A stretch of 57,239 bases of DNA from the NCBI RefSeq assembly GCF_900114615.1, contig NZ_FOTS01000031.1:1-57239 (forward strand), written 5' to 3'. The DNA is from Pelosinus propionicus DSM 13327 (GTDB lineage Bacteria; Bacillota; Negativicutes; DSM-13327). Shown in pieces: positions 34,301 through 42,401 of this stretch (position 1 is the stretch's first letter; each line of letters starts with the position of its first letter). Position numbers and translations under genes: made by a program. The notes below the pieces were generated by a model, which searched no databases, was not told where the DNA came from, and saw nothing but the letters and a program-made list of their open reading frames with translations.

Positions 34301-37300
34301 GGCCTGTAGAGCAGTCTGAGAGTCTGATTACGGCGGATGAGAAGGAAGAATTGCAAAAACTGTCAGGACAGATTTGGATGTTCTTTGAGGATTACGTTAC
34401 GAAAAAAGAAAATTGGCTGCCTCCTGATAATGTTCAATTGGAGCCCCCTAACGGAATTGCTCACCGGACTTCGCCGACCAACATTGGACTTTACCTTACA
34501 TGCACATTGGCTGCGCGGGATTTTGGGTTTATCGATACACCCGGTTTGATTGAACGATTGGAGCGTACGATTGGTACTGTAGAACAGCTAGATAAATGGA
34601 AAGGTCATCTTTATAATTGGTACGATACTGTCACATTGAAGCCGCTCCCGCCGCTGTACGTGTCAACGGTAGATTCAGGTAACCTCGTTGTAGGTTTGGT
34701 AGCCGTCAAAGAAGGGGTAGCGGAATGGATCAAATCAGATCTAAAAGAAGATGGATGGCCAGGTATTAATAAAGTTGACGGTAAGACGGTAGAAACATTA
34801 CATGTTGCTTTTGCTGAGGAGTTAACGTCCGTAAGAAAAAGTGAAGATGCAGGTGAATATGGAACATCATCCCAGAGCCTCCGGGAGGAATGGCTTTTTC
34901 GCGGGCAAAAACTACTTGCCCGTCTGGAAGTGCTGATTCATGGAACAGACTTTCGACCGCTTTATGATCATAAAGCTAAATTATTCTATCTGGGCTATAA
35001 CGCAGGGATGGGTAAACCCGATTCCATTCTATATGACTTGCTGGCATCAGAGGCTAGACTATCAAGCTTTATTGCCATCGCTCTTGGCCAGATATCCGTG
35101 TCACACTGGCATGCCCTTGGACGAACAATGACACGGGTAGGTAGGCGAGTTACGCTGCTTTCTTGGTCCGGGACAATGTTTGAATATTTAATGCCGTGGC
35201 TGTTTACGCGTACCTATTCGAAAACCGTCTGGGACAGTACCTATCGCGGGGTAGTTCAGCGGCAAATGGAGTATGCCAGTCAGCGAGGTATTCCGTTTGG
35301 GATTTCTGAATCCGGTTATTATGCCTTTGATCATCAGATGAATTATCAATACAGAGCATTTGGTGTTCCCGGTCTGGGATTCAAGCGCGGTCTCGAACAG
35401 GATTTGGTCGTGGCACCATACGCTACGATTCTTGCCTTACCCTTTGCAAAGCGGCAAGGAATGCAGGCATTGCAAAAGCTAGATGAGCTTGGAGCTCGGG
35501 GGAAATACGGCTATTATGAATCAATTGATTTTACATCTGAGCGACTGCCCAAGAAGCAGTCTAGTAGAGTTATACGCAGTTTTATGGCCCATCACCAAGG
35601 AATGAGCCTGCTTGCGCTTGCTAACTTGCTGGCGCCGAGGACAATAATAGAGCGTTTTCACCATGACAAGCGGGTACGAGCAGCAGAGTTGCTTTTGCAG
35701 GAGCGTATTCCAGCACGGCCTAACATTATTAAACATCCCGCCATGGAACGGGAATACGTGACCGATAAGAAACCGACAGAGGTCGTCACACTGCGCGAGT
35801 ACCACAGTACAAGCACGCCTGCACCCGAAGTGTGCGTATTGTCAAATGGTACGTTTACAACTCTGGTGACTAACAGCGGCAGCGGGTTCATCCGTTACGA
35901 AGGTCTGGCCGTTTCCCGCTGGCGGGAGGATCCGGTATTGGATAACTGGGGAAGCTATCTTTATATTCGTGACGTTACCCGAGATGTGGTATGGTCGCCG
36001 GCATTTCAGCCTTGCCGTGTCCATTCAGATGCACAGCGTGTGCAGTTTACTCTTGATCGAGCTACCTTCATGCGCATGGATGGAGATATGCAGACAAGTC
36101 TGGAAATTTGTGTATCACCTGAATGGAATGGTGAAGTTAGGCGGCTTACACTTACGAATACTGGCAATGAAGAGCGGATTATGGAAGTGACAACTTTTCT
36201 TGAACTGGCTTTGGCATCTCCCATGGCTGATGATGCGCATCCAGCATTTAGTAAATTGTTCATCAAAACGTCATATGTTGAGGATGCCCAGTGTTTGCTG
36301 GCTCGACGCAGGCCGCGTAAGCAAGACGAACAATCGTTGTGGGCGGCGCATTCCCTGCTGACTCCAGGCCAAACTCTCGGCGCTGCGGAATATGAGACAG
36401 ACCGGTCCAGCTTCATAGGCCGAGGGCATACGCTTGCCTTGCCGTTGGGTGTTCGTTCCCGTTTGCGCAAAACAGTAGGTTCTGTTGCCGATCCTGCATT
36501 TATTATGCGGAGACGAATGAACATCAAGCCCGGTGAACAGGTACAACTGTTTGCTGTTACTGCTGTGGCAGGTACGAAAGAAGAGGCAGTAGAAATTATC
36601 AGACATTTCTCTGGGGATCTGGTAGTAGAACGAGTATTTCAATTGGCTTGGAATCGCAGTCAAATCGAATTTCAGCACTTGCATTTGAATGCGGCCCAGG
36701 CGATGGCTTTTCAAATATTCGCTGGACGGATTGTGTATACTCCGATGCTGCGGCAGGAACGCGCACAAAGTATTTTGTCAAATGTAAAAGGTCAGTCTGG
36801 CCTCTGGCCGCACGGAGTTTCCGGTGACGTGCCATTGATCATGGTACGGATCAAGGACCGAATCAATATGCAGTTTGTGATCCATCTGCTTACCGGACAC
36901 GAGTATTTACGCCGCCTGGGATTGCTTTTCGATTTAGTTATTCTAAATGAATCGGCGGGAGGCTATCAGCAGGATTTGCAGGAGATATTGAGACGAGCAG
37001 TTGAACAAGTCGTTGGTTGGCACAGCCCGGGTCCCGGAGGGATTTCGGTCATAGGTTCCAGCCAACTGTCAGGAGAGGACAGGACGCTACTTTTAGCCAC
37101 TGCCCGTGTTGTGTTTCGGGCAGACGGTCCCAGCTTCCAGGCGCAATCCAGCCTGCTCCGAAAGGCAATGGCTTTACCAGCGCTACTCAAGCCGACAGCG
37201 TCAGTTGGCAGGCATGCTGAACCTATGTTAGACAATGGAGAAGAATTACTATTCTTCAATAGCTGGGGAGGATTTACATCCGATGGCCGAAAGTATCGAA

Positions 37301-39756
37301 TTGTGCTTAAAAGTGGCAATTATCTGCCGGCACCGTGGATCAATGTACTTGCCAATCCCCGTTTCGGCTGCCTTGTTTCAGAACTTGGCACTGGCTACAC
37401 TTGGTGGAAGAACAGCCGTGAGTGTAAGCTGACCCCATGGTCTAATGATCCAGTGCTTGATCCGCCAGGTGAAATGTGTTATTTGCGGGATGAAGTGAGC
37501 GGAGAACTTTGGTCAGCTGTACCAAAGCGAGGGGATGCCGGGCAGACTGCTGCGTCTTCCGTCTCGGGATATACCGTTACTCATGGTAAGGGGTTTACTT
37601 GCTTTCGTCACGAGGAGCACGGTATCAGGTCAGAAATGACTGTTTCTGTTCCCCCCGATGACCCTGTCAAGGTTATTCAGTTACGGTTGCAAAATAACAG
37701 TGCCGAGCAGCGGCAACTTTCCATCACCTATTATGCGGAATGGGTACTAGGTGTACAGCGTCCCTCAAATGCTTCTTTCATCGTCACGGAGTGGGATGAT
37801 TCTGCCCGGCTGCTGCTGGCACATAATGTGTATCAGGAGTCGTTTCACGGGGTCTGCGCCTTTTTAGGCGTATATTCTAAAAACAAAGTTTCTGTTAGCC
37901 CATCGGCATTGGCGGAAAGTGAAGCAAAGCAGAACTTTGGTTTTGACGACCTGTCGTGGACTGCAGACCGCAATGAATTTCTCGGACGCAATGGTACATG
38001 GCAAAATCCGGCAGCTATGACCCGGGAACGCCTTTCAGGTCAGACAGGACCGCTTTACAATACGTGCGGCGTGGTACAGGGCAAACTCATTCTGGAGGCT
38101 GGGTCCGAACAGATGGTCTATATTCTGCTGGGTGCAGAACAGTCTCGAGGCGCTGCCGTGAAACTAGCTGAAAAGTATCATCAATATCAAGTTTGCGATC
38201 AAGCCTTAGAGCATGTATGTGAATTCTGGGATGGTGTTTTAGAGCAAATTTCGGTTTCTACGCCTTGCAGGGAGATGAATGTGCTACTAAATGGCTGGCT
38301 CTTGTACCAGGCTCTCGGTTGCAGAATGTGGGCACGCTCCGCCTTTTACCAAGCGGGAGGTGCGTATGGTTTTCGTGACCAATTACAGGATTCGCTGGCA
38401 CTTCTGCACTCCCGCCCCGATTTAACACGGACGCAGATTTTGCTGCATGCCGCACATCAATATGAGGAAGGTGACGTGCAGCATTGGTGGCATGAAGAAA
38501 CGCAGCGCGGAATACGTACTCGTTTCTCCGATGATCTATTATGGTTGCCCTATGCCGTTGGACGGTATGTTGAGCATACGGGGGACGGCAGTATACTGGA
38601 AGAAGTGATACCATTTCTTACTAGTGAACCTTTATCAGAGGGGGAACATGAACGATATGAGATTACTCAAATCTCTGACCAGAACGGCAGCATTTTTGAA
38701 CATTGTTTACGGGCCATTGACAGAGCTGTGCAGCGCCTTGGTGAGCACGGGCTGCCGCTGATCGGAATCGGCGATTGGAATGACGGTATGAGCAATATCG
38801 GTGCTGAAGGACGCGGTGAGAGCGTTTGGCTTGGTTGGTTTCTCTGTGACGTGTTGAAGCGATTTGCAGATTTCTGCCGGCACCGCGGTGCTATAGAGCG
38901 AGCCGAACATTACTTGGATATAGGAGGAAAATTGGCAGCCTCTCTTGATAAGCATGCTTGGGATGGACAATGGTATCGGCGGGCTTTCACTGACGATGGA
39001 CAATGGTTAGGTTCTATCTATAACGAGGAGTGTAGTATCGACGCCATTGCTCAATCTTGGTCAGTCATTTCAGGGGCCGCACCAGAAGAAAAGGCTCTGC
39101 AGGCAATGCAGTCATTCGACCGTGAATTGGTGGATCGGGATCTTTCTGTTGCGCGTCTTTTAACACCAGCTTTTGACCGCACCAATCCGAGCCCCGGCTA
39201 TATTCAAGGCTACCCACCCGGTATAAGGGAGAATGGAGCTCAATATACCCATGGCGTTATCTGGAGCATTATCGCCTGGTGCGGGCTTGGCAACGGAGAT
39301 AAGGCTTTGGAATTGTTTCAACTGTTAAATCCTCTCAATCATACGCGCACTCCTAATGAAGTACGGCAGTATGGAGGCGAACCTTACGTCATTGCCGCGG
39401 ATGTTTATACCGCCCAACCGCACCAAGGACGCGCTGGCTGGACGTGGTATACTGGGGCTGCTGGATGGATGTATCAGGCGGGTATTGAGTCGATTCTCGG
39501 CCTTCGTCGCCGTGGTGATCGATTGTACATTTGCCCTTGTATTCCTTGCGAATGGCCAGAGTTCTCTGTCAGCTACCGTTTTGGTGACAGTTCGTATCAT
39601 ATTACCGTTAAAAACCCGTCGCATAAATCTGCTGGATCGCTTGCTTTACAATTTGATGAACAGGAAGTTGTACTTACGGAGCAAGACATAAAGGATGGTC
39701 CTTACGTTATAATGCGAGATGACGGTGAGGTTCATCACGTTGTTCTGACGATGTAG
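31396..39756 (+). CDS. Cyclic beta-1,2-glucan synthase (NdvB/ChvB family)
   Basis: 2786 residues from ATG 31396; TAGGAGG lies just upstream (spacing only 3 nt), and the frame extends to TTG 31375. Layout in order: N-terminal region; TM helices about 400-460; GT84 glycosyltransferase with DADTELP (about 617), SHDLLEGG (728) and HRWVRGDWQ (764); TM block about 805-970; glucoamylase-like domain with GISESGYYAFD (about 1300); two Glyco_transf_36 beta-sandwiches (about 1475 and 1945); and C-terminal GH94 (alpha/alpha)6 domain with catalytic GDWNDG (about 2457). The family primes, elongates, trims by phosphorolysis and cyclises UDP-glucose-derived beta-1,2-glucans at the inner membrane for the periplasm. 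The length is near the usual 2800-2900. Noticeably GC-richer than its neighbours. No exporter gene lies beside it. Confidence 0.9.
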   Translation: MLLNTEQLRQKAHELALTHDPYVRRWPSKGLWREFYADIEQLRAFILSLKEGDASCSQPAEEWLLDHAEFIDEQVLVIRNQLSGTFLRNLPDLRKTSKTRILSICSDYLEHVDGNLEENSLISYINYYQEVSVLTIAEAWAVPLIMRIALFRRLAAVMELVRERREVCNATEQLLMRLQSAKLSPEVLKDALEEGGQDMLLSGCQIAYLVRRLREWTDDSTTVREWLMCKLENGPDSLDRIVSYEYQLQAGHQVSTGNLMGSLRKLVRLDWQEQFEQISLVEHTLRAESTNTYLLLDFQSRDVLRKRVENLACRLHLPENLVAQQAVELAARKYENACIEREKGGKAVHRVMLEELPRQVFAAYYLLEADGIKELRHALMICGTPSHLPELEMLRRSIGTYFTALTGLFMAFLFGFAWWVSGGTNFTVSQWVGVILALFLPVSEWAVTTAHWIIECVREPRPLLRYDFSRGVPPEAATMVVIPVIWSTVKEVEKLAERLELHYLSNRYSNVHFALLGDFSDAGEEKLSEDAVILAAARTGIETLNRTYSDSEESIFHLFQRRRMWNPSEEVWMGWERKRGKLVEFVELLKGKTDTTYDFVVGDKDILPRIRYVITLDADTELPLESAQRVIGTMHLPYNRPRLNLTRTRVVEGYGVLQPRIGISHDAALCSRFAYLWSVNPGIDPYVFAASDPYQDGLGQGIFTGKGIFDVDAFAQVLCDRIPENRVLSHDLLEGGFLRAGLLSDIELIDEHPAVFSAYQKRMHRWVRGDWQLISWLLKSVPDRRGIILPVDLSPLTLWQIVDNLRRSMLLPAQLTVLLLGMSVLPGSSGRWIVFIVATLLLPLLRQMVAVRWMLGHGRSFFATAAQILVTVMTMPFQSVLLLDAIARTLYRLFVTKRHLLEWVSAAEVERRQRGGHYPVLMGRYGGYAVVFLLVLIAMTSTVPVSRWTGLVFCTLWSIAPLAVRWLNRPVEQSESLITADEKEELQKLSGQIWMFFEDYVTKKENWLPPDNVQLEPPNGIAHRTSPTNIGLYLTCTLAARDFGFIDTPGLIERLERTIGTVEQLDKWKGHLYNWYDTVTLKPLPPLYVSTVDSGNLVVGLVAVKEGVAEWIKSDLKEDGWPGINKVDGKTVETLHVAFAEELTSVRKSEDAGEYGTSSQSLREEWLFRGQKLLARLEVLIHGTDFRPLYDHKAKLFYLGYNAGMGKPDSILYDLLASEARLSSFIAIALGQISVSHWHALGRTMTRVGRRVTLLSWSGTMFEYLMPWLFTRTYSKTVWDSTYRGVVQRQMEYASQRGIPFGISESGYYAFDHQMNYQYRAFGVPGLGFKRGLEQDLVVAPYATILALPFAKRQGMQALQKLDELGARGKYGYYESIDFTSERLPKKQSSRVIRSFMAHHQGMSLLALANLLAPRTIIERFHHDKRVRAAELLLQERIPARPNIIKHPAMEREYVTDKKPTEVVTLREYHSTSTPAPEVCVLSNGTFTTLVTNSGSGFIRYEGLAVSRWREDPVLDNWGSYLYIRDVTRDVVWSPAFQPCRVHSDAQRVQFTLDRATFMRMDGDMQTSLEICVSPEWNGEVRRLTLTNTGNEERIMEVTTFLELALASPMADDAHPAFSKLFIKTSYVEDAQCLLARRRPRKQDEQSLWAAHSLLTPGQTLGAAEYETDRSSFIGRGHTLALPLGVRSRLRKTVGSVADPAFIMRRRMNIKPGEQVQLFAVTAVAGTKEEAVEIIRHFSGDLVVERVFQLAWNRSQIEFQHLHLNAAQAMAFQIFAGRIVYTPMLRQERAQSILSNVKGQSGLWPHGVSGDVPLIMVRIKDRINMQFVIHLLTGHEYLRRLGLLFDLVILNESAGGYQQDLQEILRRAVEQVVGWHSPGPGGISVIGSSQLSGEDRTLLLATARVVFRADGPSFQAQSSLLRKAMALPALLKPTASVGRHAEPMLDNGEELLFFNSWGGFTSDGRKYRIVLKSGNYLPAPWINVLANPRFGCLVSELGTGYTWWKNSRECKLTPWSNDPVLDPPGEMCYLRDEVSGELWSAVPKRGDAGQTAASSVSGYTVTHGKGFTCFRHEEHGIRSEMTVSVPPDDPVKVIQLRLQNNSAEQRQLSITYYAEWVLGVQRPSNASFIVTEWDDSARLLLAHNVYQESFHGVCAFLGVYSKNKVSVSPSALAESEAKQNFGFDDLSWTADRNEFLGRNGTWQNPAAMTRERLSGQTGPLYNTCGVVQGKLILEAGSEQMVYILLGAEQSRGAAVKLAEKYHQYQVCDQALEHVCEFWDGVLEQISVSTPCREMNVLLNGWLLYQALGCRMWARSAFYQAGGAYGFRDQLQDSLALLHSRPDLTRTQILLHAAHQYEEGDVQHWWHEETQRGIRTRFSDDLLWLPYAVGRYVEHTGDGSILEEVIPFLTSEPLSEGEHERYEITQISDQNGSIFEHCLRAIDRAVQRLGEHGLPLIGIGDWNDGMSNIGAEGRGESVWLGWFLCDVLKRFADFCRHRGAIERAEHYLDIGGKLAASLDKHAWDGQWYRRAFTDDGQWLGSIYNEECSIDAIAQSWSVISGAAPEEKALQAMQSFDRELVDRDLSVARLLTPAFDRTNPSPGYIQGYPPGIRENGAQYTHGVIWSIIAWCGLGNGDKALELFQLLNPLNHTRTPNEVRQYGGEPYVIAADVYTAQPHQGRAGWTWYTGAAGWMYQAGIESILGLRRRGDRLYICPCIPCEWPEFSVSYRFGDSSYHITVKNPSHKSAGSLALQFDEQEVVLTEQDIKDGPYVIMRDDGEVHHVVLTM

Positions 39757-39850
39757 AAAACATTCCATTAAGAACTGTATTGGCAAAAACCAAAAACAGA
39801 TACTTGCCTGGTAAAATACTTGTAATATGAAGACGGCAGGCTTTAAATTT

Positions 39851-39915
39851 AATAAAGAGAAGCTGCTATAATAAATGATTAGAGTTTTTATGAGCAGCTT
39901 CTTTTTTAACAACTA
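39851..39915. repeat. Hairpin repeat copy 5
   Basis: AGAAGCTGCT (39859-39868) pairs with AGCAGCTTCT (39893-39902), followed by a T run. It shares ATAAAGAGAAGCTG and CTATAATAAAT with the other copies and lies 94 nt after the glucan synthase stop, where it can act as terminator. Confidence 0.7.
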
Positions 39916-39926
39916 AGAATCTAGAA

Positions 39927-39968
39927 GGATTTAGCATTTTGAAAGAGAAGCTACCATAATAAATAAGC
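39927..39968. repeat. Half copy of hairpin repeat (left arm only)
   Basis: GGATTTAGCATTTTGAAAGAGAAGCTACCATAATAAAT-type sequence matches the left arm of copy 4 almost base for base. No right arm follows, so it cannot fold like the others. Confidence 0.6.
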
Positions 39969-40081
39969 AGACCTAAGAGATACGTTTTGGCCAACTCGTC
40001 TGCTATGAAGCAAAATTTTTGAGGTGAAGATATAAACGCCTTAGGTTATTGAGAAGATTTAGTTATTATGGGAGGTGTACG

Positions 40082-40723
40082 ATGAAAGTTATCGATTTAA
40101 CACATTGTATTCATGCGGATATGCCCGTTTTTCCAGGAACAGAGCAACCCATTTTTCGAAAAGCGAATACCTTGGAAAATGATGGTTTTCAAGAGGCTAA
40201 AATAACGATGTACTCACATACAGGTACACATATAGATGCACCTGCACATATGTTGAGTAATGGAGCTTATTTAGATAATTTAGATATAGAACATTTTATT
40301 GGAAAAGCAACTGTTCTTGATTTTTCGGACAAAAAGATGAAGTTAATAGATATTGATGGTTTAAAAATTTATGAGGAGAAAATAAAAAGTGTTGAATTCA
40401 TTATCATAAAAACGGGGTGGAGTAAATACTGGGGCGATAAGAAATATTATAAAGATTTTCCTTCTTTAAGTGAAGAAGCAGCCACATGGCTGTCAGAATT
40501 TAAATTAAAAGGAATTGGCATTGACGCAATTTCAGTAGATGATATAGAATCAGCTACGTTTGCAGTTCATAAAATATTAATGCTGAAGAAAATCATAATT
40601 ATTGAGAACCTAACAAATTTAGATTCCATTAGCAAAGAAGAGTTTATTTTAAGTATTATGCCAATGAAGCATAAAAATGCTGATGGTTCACCTGTACGAG
40701 CTATTTCCATCGAAAATATATAG
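40082..40723 (+). CDS. Cyclase-family metal hydrolase (KynB-like)
   Basis: 213 residues from the ATG at 40082, with GGGAGGT upstream. The N-terminal MKVIDLTHCIHADMPVFPGT and the metal-binding HTGTHIDAPAH (H-x-G-T-H-x-D-x-P) define the cyclase/kynurenine formamidase family, whose members hydrolyse amides or cyclise polyketides with a bound metal. A later GIDAISVDDIE is also conserved. No tryptophan degradation genes lie nearby, so the substrate is open. Followed 137 bp on by an SDR gene. Confidence 0.85.
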   Translation: MKVIDLTHCIHADMPVFPGTEQPIFRKANTLENDGFQEAKITMYSHTGTHIDAPAHMLSNGAYLDNLDIEHFIGKATVLDFSDKKMKLIDIDGLKIYEEKIKSVEFIIIKTGWSKYWGDKKYYKDFPSLSEEAATWLSEFKLKGIGIDAISVDDIESATFAVHKILMLKKIIIIENLTNLDSISKEEFILSIMPMKHKNADGSPVRAISIENI

Positions 40724-40755
40724 CAAACTTAATTCTCAATATATCAAATTGAACT

Positions 40756-40773
40756 GAGACAAGGAACCTATCC
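40756..40773. repeat. Short GAGACAAGGAACCTATCC motif
   Basis: A degenerate copy of the GGGACAAGGAACCTGTCCC motif, between the cyclase and SDR genes; a second copy lies at 41612-41629. Confidence 0.4.
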
Positions 40774-40860
40774 AGTTAAAATCGATAGAATGAATGCTCT
40801 AAAAAAGGAAAAAAGTGTATGTCTGTACTTAGAAAAAATGAATACTGGCAGGTGAAACAG

Positions 40861-41607
40861 ATGGGTTATGCCGAGAAAATTGTTTTAGTAACAGGCGGTG
40901 TTAATGGTATTGGAAAGTCTGTCAGCTACGAATTTTTAGCTGCAGGGGCTACCGTCATTATTGCCGACATTGATGAGAAAAATGGTGAAGTATTAGTTCG
41001 TGAATGGCGACAAAATAACTATAAGGCCGTTTTTTATAAAATAGACTTAACAGACGTTTCAGCAATTAGAACGATGTATCAATTCATTGTTTGCAGCTAT
41101 AAGAAGCTCGATGTCCTTATTAATAATGCAGGAAAAGGAATCTTTAAACCGATTTGTGAACTAAAAATTGAGGAATGGGACGAGGTTATCCATCTCAATC
41201 TTAGAGCTGCATTTGTTACTGCGCAAGAGTTTGCAAAATACCATAAGAGTAATAGTTATGGTCGGATTATTAATATTGCATCTACTCGTTATGTAATGTC
41301 TGAACCGAATTCGGAAGCGTATGCAGCTTCCAAAGGTGGTATCGTAGCACTTACTCATGCATTGGCCCTTTCACTTAGTGCTAAGAATTTTACGGTTAAT
41401 GCCATCAGTCCAGGCTGGATTGAAAATCATCACTATGAAGAACTAAGTATGAAAGATCATGAGCAGCATCCTTCCAAACGAGTAGGGAAACCGGAGGATA
41501 TTGCTAGAACCTGTATATTTTTAGCGGATGACAAGAATGATTTTATAACTGGCCAAAATATTGTAATTGATGGCGGTATGACCAAAAAGATGATTTATAC
41601 TGAATAG
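40861..41607 (+). CDS. Short-chain dehydrogenase/reductase
   Basis: 248 residues from the ATG at 40861 (AGGTG upstream), giving the usual short N-terminus before the cofactor motif; an in-frame ATG at 40819 (AAGGA upstream) would add 14 residues. TGGVNGIG is the nucleotide-binding Gly motif, NNAG follows beta-4, and the catalytic triad is Ser in NIAS, Tyr and Lys in YAASK. ADIDE after beta-2 has an acidic residue, which favours NAD over NADP. C-terminal GQNIVIDGGM matches the SDR classical form. Possibly co-transcribed with the cyclase gene. Substrate unknown. Confidence 0.85.
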   Translation: MGYAEKIVLVTGGVNGIGKSVSYEFLAAGATVIIADIDEKNGEVLVREWRQNNYKAVFYKIDLTDVSAIRTMYQFIVCSYKKLDVLINNAGKGIFKPICELKIEEWDEVIHLNLRAAFVTAQEFAKYHKSNSYGRIINIASTRYVMSEPNSEAYAASKGGIVALTHALALSLSAKNFTVNAISPGWIENHHYEELSMKDHEQHPSKRVGKPEDIARTCIFLADDKNDFITGQNIVIDGGMTKKMIYTE

Positions 41608-41679
41608 AGCAGGATAAAGAACCTGTCTCGGTGAGATAGAGCACAGAAGGGGTACCCATATGGAAAGAAAGGATATGAC

Positions 41680-42258
41680 TTAGTTCAAACCCTTTGTCAC
41701 AATACCGATTACTTTTTTCATAGTTTCCTTAAGATTGATAGTACCATCCCGCAAGCACCAATCAAAGATAACACCTCGTCCAACTAGAAAGAGCATATTA
41801 GTTAGTTCGATGGAAGACATTGATTTTGAAAATTCTCCACTCGCTTGTCCTTTTTCAATAATTGACTGTAAGATTGCTTGCATGGGGCGGTTTTCAGTAA
41901 TAAACATTTTATTATCGGAAATATAAATCTTTTTTACGATTTCAATTTCAGTTTCATAAGTAAAATCAGCATATTTTTCGAAGAATTCAACAATTTTCTC
42001 TGGTGCAGTGCTACTTTCCAAATTGTCGGCAATTTTGTTTAAAAAGTATTCATCAGCACGTTTAAACATTTCTTTAAAGAGTTCAAACTTTGATTCAAAA
42101 TAATAATAATAGGTGCCTACAGAGACTCCTGCCTCAGAGGCAATTTGCTCTACTGTAATCTGATCAAAACCATGTTTCCCAATCAGATTAACACCGCATT
42201 CATAAATTCTATTTTTTGTCTCCAAAGCTTGTTTTGCTCGGCTTGTTAATTTTGTCAT
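41680..42258 (-). CDS. TetR regulator, probably of the 2-enoate reductase gene
   Basis: 192 residues. HTH around ITVEQIASEAGVSVGTYYYYF (about 34-54), a textbook TetR recognition helix, then a helical ligand domain. It lies downstream of and in the same direction as the enoate reductase gene, separated by a terminator, so it has its own promoter. The 22-bp palindrome at 44417-44438 upstream of the reductase is the likely operator; an inverted repeat GGCTA/TAGCC lies before this gene (about 42283-42303). Confidence 0.88.
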   Translation of the reverse strand: MTKLTSRAKQALETKNRIYECGVNLIGKHGFDQITVEQIASEAGVSVGTYYYYFESKFELFKEMFKRADEYFLNKIADNLESSTAPEKIVEFFEKYADFTYETEIEIVKKIYISDNKMFITENRPMQAILQSIIEKGQASGEFSKSMSSIELTNMLFLVGRGVIFDWCLRDGTINLKETMKKVIGIVTKGLN

Positions 42259-42345
42259 ATGCTTTCTCCTCTATATAAACGGCTATTTGATTCACAATTA
42301 GCCTAATTATATATAATTCAAAAAAGGTTTTCAATCAATAGCAGC

Positions 42346-42387
42346 AAATAAAAAACCTCTGGCATGCCAAAGAGCTGCCAGAGGTTT
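42346..42387 (-). terminator. Terminator of 2-enoate reductase gene
   Basis: AACCTCTGGCA (42354-42364) and TGCCAGAGGTT (42376-42386) form an 11-bp stem. On the minus strand TTTTTTATTT follows. Confidence 0.85.
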
Positions 42388-42401
42388 CATCAATATAAAA
42401 C

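Noticed and set aside
36006-36768. Leftward frames of over 160 codons inside the glucan synthase gene
   Set aside because: They are antisense shadows caused by higher GC content; the plus-strand domain order is continuous across them.
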